Assembly: GCF_001486505.1 (NCBI RefSeq)
Contig: NZ_LN909064.1
Span: 603,812 to 667,811, forward strand
Length of the DNA stretch: 64,000 nucleotides
Direction of reading: 5' to 3'
From: Paenibacillus rubinfantis
GTDB lineage: Bacteria > Bacillota > Bacilli > Paenibacillales > Paenibacillaceae
Part shown: in pieces, positions 56,570-64,000 of the stretch
How positions within the stretch are numbered: position 1 is the stretch's first letter
Layout: each line of letters opens with the position of its first letter
Made by a program: the position numbers and the translations under genes
Notes under the pieces: model-generated
Databases searched by the model: none
What the model was told of the DNA's origin: nothing
What the model saw: the letters and a program-made list of their open reading frames with translations, nothing else

Positions 56570-59287
56570 TTAGGCGTTGGATGTAATCATTTGACGCAAG
56601 ACGGTTTGTAGGATACCGCCGTTGTGATAGTAATCAACGTCCACCATGCTGTCGAGACGGGCGATAACCGGGAATTGGAACGTGGTTCCGTCCGCGCGGG
56701 TTGCCGTCACGGTCAACTCTTGGCCCGGCTTCACGTCATTGCTGAGTCCGTCGATATCAAACGTTTCGGTCCCGTCGATGGCGAGCGTTTTCCAGCTAAC
56801 GCCTTCCTGGAACTGCAGCGGCAGAACGCCCATACCAACCAGGTTGCTGCGGTGGATCCGTTCGAAGCTCTCCGCGATAACCGCTTTGACACCCAGCAGG
56901 TAGGTGCCTTTTGCTGCCCAGTCGCGGGAGCTGCCTGTGCCGTATTCTTTACCGGCGATCACGACGAGGTTCTGGCCCTCTGCTTGATATTTCATCGAAG
57001 CGTCGTAAATGGACATCACTTCGTCCGTCGGCAGGTATTTGGTCACGCCGCCTTCCGTACCCGGTGCAACCTGGTTGCGGATGCGGATGTTCGCGAAGGT
57101 GCCGCGCATCATCACTTCGTGGTTACCGCGACGCGAGCCATAGGAGTTGAAGTCCTTGCGTTCGACGCCATGGTCGGTCAAATATTTACCTCCGGGGCTG
57201 TTTGGCGAAATGTTGCCTGCCGGGGAGATATGGTCCGTCGTGACCGAATCGCCGAGCAAGGCCAGAACACGGGCGTTGCGGATATCGGCGATGTCGGACA
57301 GTCCTTCGCCAATCTTCTCGAAGAACGGCGGGTTTTGGATGTAAGTCGATTTCTCATCCCACTCGTACAACTCGCCTTGCGGAACTGGAATCGAGTTCCA
57401 GCGTTCGTTTTGCGTGAAGACGTGCTCGTATTTGCTGCGGAACATCTCCGGGCTCACCGATTGGCCAATCGCTTCCTTGATTTCCGCGGAAGAAGGCCAG
57501 ATGTCCTTCAGGTATACCGGCTGGTTGTCGCGATCGTAACCGATCGGATCGTTTTGCAGGTCGATGTTGACCGTGCCGGCCAGCGCGTAGGCGACGACAA
57601 GCGGAGGGGAAGCCAGGTAGTTGGCTTTGACCTGCGCATGGACGCGGCCTTCAAAGTTCCGGTTGCCCGAGAGCACAGCCGCGACGGTCAGATCGTTATC
57701 GGCAATCGCCGCGCTGACTTCGTCCGGCAATGGACCGGAGTTCCCGATGCAGGTTGCGCAGCCGTAACCGGCAACGTGGAAGCCAAGCGCTTCCAGCGAC
57801 TCGATCAGGCCGGCTTTTTGCAAATACTCGGTCACCACGAGGGAGCCCGGGGTCAAGCTGCTCTTCACGTAACCCGGTTTGGTCAGGCCGCGTTCTACGG
57901 CTTTCTTCGCCAGCAAGCCGGCACCGACCATAACGCTTGGGTTCGACGTGTTCGTGCAGCTCGTAATCGCCGCAATGACAACCGCTCCGGCTTTCAGCTC
58001 GCTGGTTGAGCCGTCCGGGTGCTTCACTGGTACTGCCTGCTCGATCTTCTCTTCGCTGAGCCCGTAGCCGCCTTTTTCAACCGGCGTGCGGATGATCGAA
58101 TTAAAGCTCTCTTTCATCGCCGTCAGCTCGATACGGTCCTGCGGACGCTTAGGTCCGGCCAAGCTTGGTACGACGGAGCCGAGGTCCAGCTCGATCAGAT
58201 CGGTGAATACCGGATCCGGCGTATCGTTGGTGCGGAACATGCCTTGAGCTTTGTAATATGCTTCAACAAGGGCAATTTGCTCCTCAGAGCGGCCGGTGCT
58301 GCGCAGGTAGGCGAGCGTTTCCGTATCTACCGGGAAGTAACCGATCGTTGCGCCGTATTCCGGGGCCATATTTGCCACGGTCGCGCGATCGGCGAGGCTG
58401 ATGTTGGCGAGGCCTGGGCCGTAGAATTCAACGAATTTGCCAACGACGCCTTTCTTGCGCAGCATTTGCGTAACGGTCAACGCCAGGTCGGTCGCAGTAG
58501 CGCCTTCGGCGAGGCTGCCTGTCAGTTTAAAACCGATCACTTCAGGAGCGACAAAATAGAGCGGTTGCCCCAGCATACCGGCTTCGGCTTCAATCCCGCC
58601 AACGCCCCAGCCAACGACGCCAAGGCCGTTGATCATCGTCGTATGCGAGTCCGTACCCACAAGGGAATCCGGATAAACGACCGTTTCGCCGTTGACGGTT
58701 TTCGTCGCAGCTACGGACGCCAGATACTCCAGGTTGACTTGGTGAACGATCCCGGTAGCCGGAGGTACGGCGCGGAAGTTGTTAAAGGCGGTTTGCGCCC
58801 AGCGCAGGAAGCGGTAGCGTTCCTCGTTGCGCTCAAACTCGACTTTCATGTTGTATTCGAGCGCATCCGGGGACCCAAACGCATCGACCATTACGGAGTG
58901 GTCGATCACGAGGTCAACGGGCACAAGCGGGTTGATCTGTTTAGGATCGCCGCCGGCTTTCTTCACCGTGTCGCGCATGGCCGCCAGGTCGACGACAACC
59001 GGAACGCCGGTGAAATCTTGCAATACGATACGAGCGGGGATAAAAGGAATCTCTTTGTTCTCATCGCGGCCCTCGCTCCAACCGGCGATTTGCTTCACAT
59101 GCTCCTGCGTGATGGCTCTTCCGTCGTATTGGCGGACAGCCGCTTCTAGCAATACTTTAATAGAGAACGGTAGTTTGGAAATCTTGCCTAGCCCTTGCTG
59201 CTCGAGAGCCTGCAGGTCGTAGTAGCGGTAGCTCTTGCCGCCTACTTCCAGCGTACGGGCAGCGGAGTTAAAATCGTTCGCTGACAT
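56570..59287 (-). CDS. acnA: Aconitate hydratase AcnA (CitB)
   Basis: 905 residues. TCA-cycle citrate/isocitrate isomerase with a [4Fe-4S] cluster; B. subtilis-type CitB also binds iron-responsive RNA. Cluster cysteines in [13 protein letters not shown] and [41 protein letters not shown] and the C-terminal swivel domain [46 protein letters not shown] are standard. Full length. AAGGAGG before the ATG. An IclR-type operator and a SigA-like promoter lie upstream. Confidence 0.96.
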   Translation of the reverse strand: MSANDFNSAARTLEVGGKSYRYYDLQALEQQGLGKISKLPFSIKVLLEAAVRQYDGRAITQEHVKQIAGWSEGRDENKEIPFIPARIVLQDFTGVPVVVDLAAMRDTVKKAGGDPKQINPLVPVDLVIDHSVMVDAFGSPDALEYNMKVEFERNEERYRFLRWAQTAFNNFRAVPPATGIVHQVNLEYLASVAATKTVNGETVVYPDSLVGTDSHTTMINGLGVVGWGVGGIEAEAGMLGQPLYFVAPEVIGFKLTGSLAEGATATDLALTVTQMLRKKGVVGKFVEFYGPGLANISLADRATVANMAPEYGATIGYFPVDTETLAYLRSTGRSEEQIALVEAYYKAQGMFRTNDTPDPVFTDLIELDLGSVVPSLAGPKRPQDRIELTAMKESFNSIIRTPVEKGGYGLSEEKIEQAVPVKHPDGSTSELKAGAVVIAAITSCTNTSNPSVMVGAGLLAKKAVERGLTKPGYVKSSLTPGSLVVTEYLQKAGLIESLEALGFHVAGYGCATCIGNSGPLPDEVSAAIADNDLTVAAVLSGNRNFEGRVHAQVKANYLASPPLVVAYALAGTVNIDLQNDPIGYDRDNQPVYLKDIWPSSAEIKEAIGQSVSPEMFRSKYEHVFTQNERWNSIPVPQGELYEWDEKSTYIQNPPFFEKIGEGLSDIADIRNARVLALLGDSVTTDHISPAGNISPNSPGGKYLTDHGVERKDFNSYGSRRGNHEVMMRGTFANIRIRNQVAPGTEGGVTKYLPTDEVMSIYDASMKYQAEGQNLVVIAGKEYGTGSSRDWAAKGTYLLGVKAVIAESFERIHRSNLVGMGVLPLQFQEGVSWKTLAIDGTETFDIDGLSNDVKPGQELTVTATRADGTTFQFPVIARLDSMVDVDYYHNGGILQTVLRQMITSNA

Positions 59288-59309
59288 GAATGAACCTCCT
59301 TGATTCGTG

Positions 59310-59326
59310 GTTTCACCTGATGAAAC
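59310..59326. promoter_or_regulatory. IclR-type operator GTTTCA-N5-TGAAAC in the acnA leader
   Basis: Perfect 6-bp dyad with centre CCTGA, 23-39 bp upstream of the acnA start codon and downstream of its promoter. Identical in half-sites and spacing to the site in front of the IclR gene (51266-51282). It would act as a roadblock. Confidence 0.6.
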
Positions 59327-59351
59327 ATAATTTCAAATTTTATTTGATTTA

Positions 59352-59380
59352 AGTATACCTTCCCATACGTGGTGAGTAAA
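59352..59380 (-). promoter_or_regulatory. SigA-like promoter of acnA
   Basis: Minus strand: TTTACT (59380-59375), 17-bp spacer, TATACT (59357-59352). Good -10, fair -35. Confidence 0.6.
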
Positions 59381-59523
59381 GAACTTTTTGTACCCAAATC
59401 TCGGCGGTTAAGGCTTCACCCATGCGGATGAATGGGCTTTCAGACCGCTGCGGGACAGGTGCAAAACATACTCCCTCCCGGGCGTTCATATAATGGCTAA
59501 TAGTGAAAAGGAGGCGTGGACGT

Positions 59524-60528
59524 ATGGCGGATGAATGGAAGAAAACGTTATCGGTTTATGTCAACGAGCACAACCAGGATGAAGTGGACTATCGCACGCC
59601 TAGCGGAGGCACGGTCGTAACCGATGTGGATTATTTGCTGCGGCGGGGCGAGCGGAAGCGCAGGCTGGAGAGCTGGTATCGCCAAAGGGGAGCTGCGCCG
59701 CTGCGCTGCGAGACCCGAGCCAAGCTGGTGCGTGAGATTGAAAGCCGCGAGGGTGAGATCGAGGTCGATCTGCAGCTATCGAGAAAAATATACTATGAAA
59801 AGGGAGGCGCCCGCCACCAGGAGGAGCGAATCGAAAAGCAGCGTCTCACACTAGCACGAGACGGTGCGGGCTGGATCGTCATCAAGGTGGAGCAGCCGGT
59901 CCCTGAACGGCATCCGGCAATCACACTGCCCGATGATGACGAAGGTGAGGCGGCGGGACGTAAGGGCGCTGCGCCACGACCATTTTTGAACCGCGATGTC
60001 CTTGGTGGAGGGGGCACGCGCAGCATTGCCTACCGGCGTGAGGAGGCCGTGCTGTATGCCGATCGGTGGTGGGATAGCTTCAACCCGGAGTTTGCCGCCT
60101 TTGAGGTTGACTGCACGAACTACATCTCCCAATGTCTCTTTGCAGGCGGAGCCCCAATAAACTATACTGGAAAAAGAGAATCGGGCTGGTGGTACAAAGG
60201 CTACGTCGGAGGACGAGAGCTGTGGAGCTACAGCTGGGCCGTTGCCAACGCGCTGGAGCGCCATCTCGGCCAGAGTCGTACCGGACTTCGCGCCGAGCTG
60301 CTCGAACGTCCGGAACAGCTACAGCTTGGAGACGTTATCGCTTATGATTGGGACGGCAACGGCACGTTTCAGCACAACACCATCGTGACTGCGTTCGACG
60401 CCGGCGGAATGCCGCTGGTTAACGCCCATACCACGCCAAGTAAACACCGCTATTGGGATTACCGGGATTCCTATGCCTGGACCGACAATACGGTGTATCG
60501 TTTTTTTCATATCGCGGACCGGTTCTAG
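59524..60528 (+). CDS. Amidase-domain (Amidase_6-like) protein
   Basis: 334 residues from ATG 59524 (AAAAGGAGGCG upstream; a GTG at 59503 lies before that site). The C-terminal half (about 165-334) looks like the cysteine amidase fold: catalytic Cys197 in VDCTNYISQCLFAGGAP, His in FQHNTIVTAF and NAHTTPSKHRYWDY. The N-terminal half is charged and of unknown fold. No signal peptide is visible, unlike many wall amidases, so it may act inside the spore or mother cell. Function beyond the fold is inferred. Confidence 0.8.
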   Translation: MADEWKKTLSVYVNEHNQDEVDYRTPSGGTVVTDVDYLLRRGERKRRLESWYRQRGAAPLRCETRAKLVREIESREGEIEVDLQLSRKIYYEKGGARHQEERIEKQRLTLARDGAGWIVIKVEQPVPERHPAITLPDDDEGEAAGRKGAAPRPFLNRDVLGGGGTRSIAYRREEAVLYADRWWDSFNPEFAAFEVDCTNYISQCLFAGGAPINYTGKRESGWWYKGYVGGRELWSYSWAVANALERHLGQSRTGLRAELLERPEQLQLGDVIAYDWDGNGTFQHNTIVTAFDAGGMPLVNAHTTPSKHRYWDYRDSYAWTDNTVYRFFHIADRF

Positions 60529-60549
60529 AAGAACGAAAAGAGGTTAGTT

Positions 60550-61644
60550 ATGGGACAGGATAGAATTACCGTAGGCCTCATCTACGGGGGTAAATCGGGA
60601 GAACATGAGGTCTCGCTGCAGACGGCCTTCGCCGTATCTAAGGCGTTTAATTACAACAAATACGAGCTGCTACCTTTTTATATCGATAAGCAGGGGAAAT
60701 GGAAAGTCGGCAGCAAGTTGAATGCACCGTTTGCCGCGCTGGAGGATTTGAAGCTTGGGGAGCATGCCGGTGATACGTCTGCCGCGATGGGGCTGTTGTT
60801 TGGCAAGCTCTCGTCTGGCCAATCGGATATCGATGTGGTGTTCCCGCTTCTGCACGGCACAAACGGCGAAGACGGCACGATCCAGGGGCTGTTCGAAATG
60901 GCCGATTTGCCATATGTCGGTGCGGGAGTACTCGCTTCCGCTGCGGGGATGGATAAGGTCATCATGAAGAAGCTGTTCGCCGAGGCGGGACTTGAGCAAT
61001 GCGCTTACTGCTTTTTCACCGCTTCCGAGTGGGAGCGCGCCAGCCATGCAGTGGTTCAAGGCATCGAGGAGAAGCTGGGCTATCCTTGCTTTGTCAAGCC
61101 GGCGAACCTTGGCTCGAGCGTTGGCATTTCTAAAGCGAGAAATCGCGAGGAGCTATTGGCTTCGGTGGCGTTGGCGTTCCGCTACGACGTGAAGGTGATC
61201 GTCGAGGAGTTTGTGGACGCCCGTGAAGTGGAGGTTGGGGTACTCGGCAACGACGAGCTGCTGGCCTCTGTTCCGGGAGAAATTGTCTCCTCCGGAGAAT
61301 ACTACGATTACCAGGCCAAATATTTGGACGGCAAATCGCAGATGCTGATTCCGGCACCTGTCGATACCGAACTAGCGGAGCGAATTCGCGATCTGGCGGT
61401 TAAGGCGTTCAAAGCCATTGCCGGCAGCGGGTTGTGCCGGGCCGACTTTTTTGTGCGAAGAACGGATCACAAGGTTTGGATTAATGAAGTGAATACGATG
61501 CCGGGCTTCACCCCTTTTAGCATGTATCCGCTATTGTGGCGGGAGACTGGGGTGGCTTATGAGGTGCTGTTAGATCGCTTGATCGAGCTCGCGTTGGAGC
61601 GTTACGCGGCCCGGCAGGCACTGGAATTCGAAAGCGGCATCTAG
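60550..61644 (+). CDS. ddl: D-alanine--D-alanine ligase
   Basis: 364 residues, ATP-grasp. Makes the D-Ala-D-Ala dipeptide of peptidoglycan. GLIYGGKSGEHEVSLQTAFAV at the N-terminus, PLLHGTNGEDGTIQGLFEMADLPYVGAGVLASAAGMDKV, PANLGSSVGISKARNREEL and the C-terminal VNEVNTMPGFTPFSMYPLLWRETG. The Tyr in the omega-loop stretch SSGEYYDYQAKYLDG is of the D-Ala type rather than D-lactate type. ATG 60550 lies 21 bp after the amidase gene. Confidence 0.95.
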   Translation: MGQDRITVGLIYGGKSGEHEVSLQTAFAVSKAFNYNKYELLPFYIDKQGKWKVGSKLNAPFAALEDLKLGEHAGDTSAAMGLLFGKLSSGQSDIDVVFPLLHGTNGEDGTIQGLFEMADLPYVGAGVLASAAGMDKVIMKKLFAEAGLEQCAYCFFTASEWERASHAVVQGIEEKLGYPCFVKPANLGSSVGISKARNREELLASVALAFRYDVKVIVEEFVDAREVEVGVLGNDELLASVPGEIVSSGEYYDYQAKYLDGKSQMLIPAPVDTELAERIRDLAVKAFKAIAGSGLCRADFFVRRTDHKVWINEVNTMPGFTPFSMYPLLWRETGVAYEVLLDRLIELALERYAARQALEFESGI

Positions 61645-61693
61645 TCTGCGGCGGCCATTGCCGCCCCGGACAGCCGGCTGAAGAAAGGAAGGG

Positions 61694-62023
61694 ATGACGG
61701 TGGGATTTCAAACGGAATTTAACTCGGTCTGCAAGTTCAAGAAAGAGCAGGAGCTTTACGAGCTGCTGGAATACGGCCGCGGGAAAATGCTCAAAGAGGG
61801 GCTTCGCGTGTTCCCGACAGGACAAAAGGTAATCGCGTATTCACCGGATAATAAGGCGGTAGCGATCGTGAAAATCACCGCCTGCGTTGCCGAAATTAAC
61901 TTCAATGGAGAGGAAGTTACCTCGGTTGAACTGGAGCTGGTCCGTCCGCTGACGGAAGAGGAGTCTGAAGTACAGACCGCTCTGGCGTACGAAATGTTTT
62001 TTGGAGATCCTGCAAGGGCATGA
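61694..62023 (+). CDS. Hypothetical protein, 109 residues, DUF2584-like
   Basis: Small soluble protein: FQTEFNSVCKFKKEQELYELLEYGRGKMLKEGLRVFPTGQKVIAY (written around residues 5-50), then a beta-rich stretch and an acidic tail. The N-terminal pattern and R-V-F-P-T-G recall DUF2584 proteins of bacilli, but the protein is longer, so the link is tentative. The stop overlaps the uvsE start by 4 bp (ATGA), so the two are translated together. Confidence 0.75.
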   Translation: MTVGFQTEFNSVCKFKKEQELYELLEYGRGKMLKEGLRVFPTGQKVIAYSPDNKAVAIVKITACVAEINFNGEEVTSVELELVRPLTEEESEVQTALAYEMFFGDPARA

Positions 62024-63021
62024 TTGTACGCTTCGGTTATGTAGCGATGTCCACCGTGATCGAAAACGCGTCGCCTTCCAAGACGATGACGTTAAAGACG
62101 TTTAACGGAATTGCCGACCGCGAGGCGGCGATCCGTAAGCTGGAGATGATCGCGGGAGAGAATCTGCATAACACGCTTCGCCTGCTCCGGCATAACGTCG
62201 GCAATGAGATACAGGTTTACCGCTTCTCTTCGAAGCTGGTTCCTCTAGCGACCCACGAGTCGCTGTCGGATTGGAATCCTTACGAAGCGCTGCGGGAGCC
62301 GTTTGCCGCCGTGGGGAAATATGTTAAGGAGCATGGCCTTCGGGTGTCCTTTCACCCGGATCACTTTACCGTATTAAGTACACCGCGGCCCGAGGTGCTG
62401 AAATCCTCGATCCGCGATTTGAATCATCATGTCGCCATGTTTGATGCCATGGGCTTGGACGCCCGGGCCAAGAACAACATCCATGTCGGCGGCGCTTATG
62501 GGGACAAGCCCACCGCGGGGACCCGGTTCCGCGAGAATGTGGCGGCTCTTCCGGAACGCATCAAACAGAGGTTAACGTTCGAAAACGACGACAAAACGTT
62601 TAACGCAACGGAGACCCTGGAGCTTTGCGAGGCGCTGGGCATCCCGATGGTGCTCGACATTCACCATCAGTGGGTGAACAACGAAGGCGAGAGCCCGGCC
62701 GAGCTGTGGCCGCGTATCTTGGCGACCTGGCAAACGCCGTATGCCCAGGCCGATTCACCGGCAGACGATCCGCTGCCGCCGAAGATCCACGCGTCGAGCC
62801 CCAAAAGCGCCAGCGACCCGCGGGGTCACGCCGATCATGTCATCGTCCGTCCGCTGCTCGAATTTCTGCGCAGCATCGCCCCGATTACCGATCGGGTTGA
62901 CGTCATGCTGGAAGCCAAGCTCAAAGACGGGGCATTGTTTGCGCTGATGGAGGATTTGGCGCGATACCGCGAGGAAGGCGTTGAAATTTTGGACGGAGCC
63001 AGCGTGCGCATCCAACCGTAA
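62020..63021 (+). CDS. uvsE: UV DNA damage endonuclease UvsE
   Basis: 333 residues, TIM-barrel metal endonuclease that nicks 5' of pyrimidine dimers and other lesions. FGYVAMSTVIENASPSKTMT at the N-terminus, LRLLRHNVGNEIQVYRFSSKLVPLATH, VSFHPDHFTVLSTPRPEV, LTFENDDKTFNATE, PMVLDIHHQWVN and LEAKLKDGALF carry the metal-binding Glu/His/Asp. Common in spore formers. Begins inside the preceding stop codon. Confidence 0.94.
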   Translation: MIVRFGYVAMSTVIENASPSKTMTLKTFNGIADREAAIRKLEMIAGENLHNTLRLLRHNVGNEIQVYRFSSKLVPLATHESLSDWNPYEALREPFAAVGKYVKEHGLRVSFHPDHFTVLSTPRPEVLKSSIRDLNHHVAMFDAMGLDARAKNNIHVGGAYGDKPTAGTRFRENVAALPERIKQRLTFENDDKTFNATETLELCEALGIPMVLDIHHQWVNNEGESPAELWPRILATWQTPYAQADSPADDPLPPKIHASSPKSASDPRGHADHVIVRPLLEFLRSIAPITDRVDVMLEAKLKDGALFALMEDLARYREEGVEILDGASVRIQP

Positions 63022-63056
63022 TTCATTTGGACAAGCCACAGCTGTCCCCGTCTCTC

Positions 63057-63085
63057 TTGAAAATTGCAGGGAAATAAGGTAAGTT
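63057..63085 (+). promoter_or_regulatory. SigA-like promoter of fabI
   Basis: TTGAAA (63057-63062), 17-bp spacer, TAAGTT (63080-63085), 39 bp before the fabI start. No FapR operator is seen. Confidence 0.5.
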
Positions 63086-63123
63086 GTACAAAATGAAACG
63101 TGCACTTTAAGAGGAGGATATTC

Positions 63124-63894
63124 ATGGGTGATTTATTAGCGGGGAAAAATGTGATCGTGATGGGCGTTGCCAATGAGCGCAGCATCGCATGGGCGATTGC
63201 GCAAAGTTTGGCGGAGCAAGGCGCCCGTCTGGCATTTACATACGAAAGCGAACGCGTTGAAGGCCGAGTGCGCAAGCTGGCCGAAACGATTCCAGGTTCG
63301 CTAATCCTGCCGTGCAACGTGACGGTGGACGAGGAGATCGACAAGCTGGCCGACGCGCTGCGCAGTGAGTTTGGCGTGCTGCACGGGCTTGTACACAGCA
63401 TCGCCTTTGCTAAAGGCGAGGACCTGGCCGGCGAGTTTGTGGACACGTCCCGCGAAGGCTTTGCGCTGGCTAACGACATCAGCGTTTATTCGCTGGTGGC
63501 CGTGTCCAAGCGTCTGGCTCCGCTCATGACGGAAGGCGGCAGCATTATGACGATGACGTATATGGGATCGGAGCGCGTAATGCGCAACTATAACGTGATG
63601 GGTGTGGCTAAGGCCGGACTGGAAGCTTCGGTACGTTACTTGGCGAACGATCTTGGGCCGAAGAACATCCGCGTTAATGCGGTATCGGCAGGTCCGATCC
63701 GTACGCTGGCCGCTAAAGGTATCAGCGACTTCAACTCGATCCTCAAACAGGTCGAAGAAAAGGCACCGCTGCGCAGAACGACGGAAACGGCTGAAGTTGG
63801 GGATACGGCGATGTTCCTGATCAGCCATCTGTCCCGCGGAATTACCGGTGAGGTTATTTTCGTAGACGGCGGGTACAATATCGTAGGTGCATAA
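63124..63894 (+). CDS. fabI: Enoyl-[acyl-carrier-protein] reductase FabI
   Basis: 256 residues, short-chain dehydrogenase-like. Reduces enoyl-ACP in fatty-acid elongation. NIVMGVANERSIAWAIAQSL-type N-terminus (seen as VIVMGVANERSIAWAIA), SIAFAKGEDLAGEF, the catalytic Tyr-X6-Lys in MGSERVMRNYNVMGVAKAGLEA and the C-terminal GEVIFVDGGYNIVG. ATG 63124 has AAGAGGAGG upstream. No gene is visible in the remaining 106 bp of the window. Confidence 0.96.
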   Translation: MGDLLAGKNVIVMGVANERSIAWAIAQSLAEQGARLAFTYESERVEGRVRKLAETIPGSLILPCNVTVDEEIDKLADALRSEFGVLHGLVHSIAFAKGEDLAGEFVDTSREGFALANDISVYSLVAVSKRLAPLMTEGGSIMTMTYMGSERVMRNYNVMGVAKAGLEASVRYLANDLGPKNIRVNAVSAGPIRTLAAKGISDFNSILKQVEEKAPLRRTTETAEVGDTAMFLISHLSRGITGEVIFVDGGYNIVGA

Positions 63895-64000
63895 CAAAGA
63901 GACCGCGTGCGGTTAATCAGCTGAAAGTTCGTTTCCGGCGGGGCCATGCCTCGCTTTTGGACACGGACTTTTTGCATATAGGAAGAGCGGCTTTCGCTGT

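Noticed and set aside
56624..59149. Long open frames on the plus strand opposite aconitase (56624-58009 and 58019-59149)
   Set aside because: They mirror a full-length, highly conserved acnA on the other strand, have no ribosome sites or recognisable domains, and reflect GC-driven codon use.
63895..64000. Start of another gene after fabI
   Set aside because: The last 106 bp have no start with a ribosome site on either strand.

Overview
The window looks like a chromosomal segment of a moderately GC-rich, spore-forming Gram-positive bacterium, most likely Paenibacillus or a close relative. Evidence: a Spo0E-family phosphatase, bacilliredoxin, EcsAB, a YknWXYZ-type efflux operon, a SodF-type fused superoxide dismutase, a B. 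subtilis-type BirA operator, and strong GGAGG ribosome sites with frequent GTG/TTG starts. No rRNA, tRNA, phage, insertion sequence or CRISPR array was seen. The species is an inference.

Layout. 1-9.7 kb: 3' end of a MutS2-like gene, a free-methionine-sulfoxide reductase, Spo0E-like protein, hydrolase, acetyltransferase, an ECF vitamin transporter (T, S and A parts) whose S gene has a BirA-type operator, an MFS pump, two small unknown genes and a MarR regulator. 9.9-13.3 kb: MFS transporter and ecsAB. 13.3-29.4 kb: a large myo-inositol locus (iolD-E-C-A-G-B, a LacI regulator, a five-gene family-5 ABC importer and a HAD hydrolase) with matching AAGCGCTT operators before iolD and before the importer. 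29.4-41.3 kb: MgtC-like protein, BaiN/YhiN flavoprotein, sporulation-type histidine kinase, bacilliredoxin, nadE, yknWXYZ, AraC/GyrI regulator, acpS, mutY. 41.3-42.4 kb: a gene-free block of repeats. 42.4-50 kb: sodA, signal peptidase, RNase H, queG, an HD-GYP protein, yneF, folE and a fused SOD. 50-64 kb: hydrolases, IclR regulator, YtrA-type GntR regulator, tandem acetyltransferase, aconitase, amidase, ddl, uvsE, fabI.

The most unusual signal is a family of intergenic elements, each made of four ~25-bp palindromes whose centres are spaced about 51, 62 and 51 bp. I found five copies (8975-9166, 41347-41536, 41801-41987, 42148-42340, 52079-52268), plus a three-palindrome relative with a different core at 1068-1212. 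The core sequence differs between copies (AATAGCGGTA or AATAAGGTGA) while palindromy and spacing are kept. All of them lie between convergent genes. I do not recognise this family.

Two genes are broken by what are almost certainly sequencing-library remnants rather than biology. Tn5/Nextera mosaic ends lie head-to-head at 5916-5953 inside the ECF ATPase gene, and a degraded copy lies at about 41024-41055 inside mutY. Sequence is missing at both places.

A second regulatory inference: the IclR gene and the aconitase leader carry the same operator, GTTTCA-N5-TGAAAC, which suggests that this IclR protein controls acnA.
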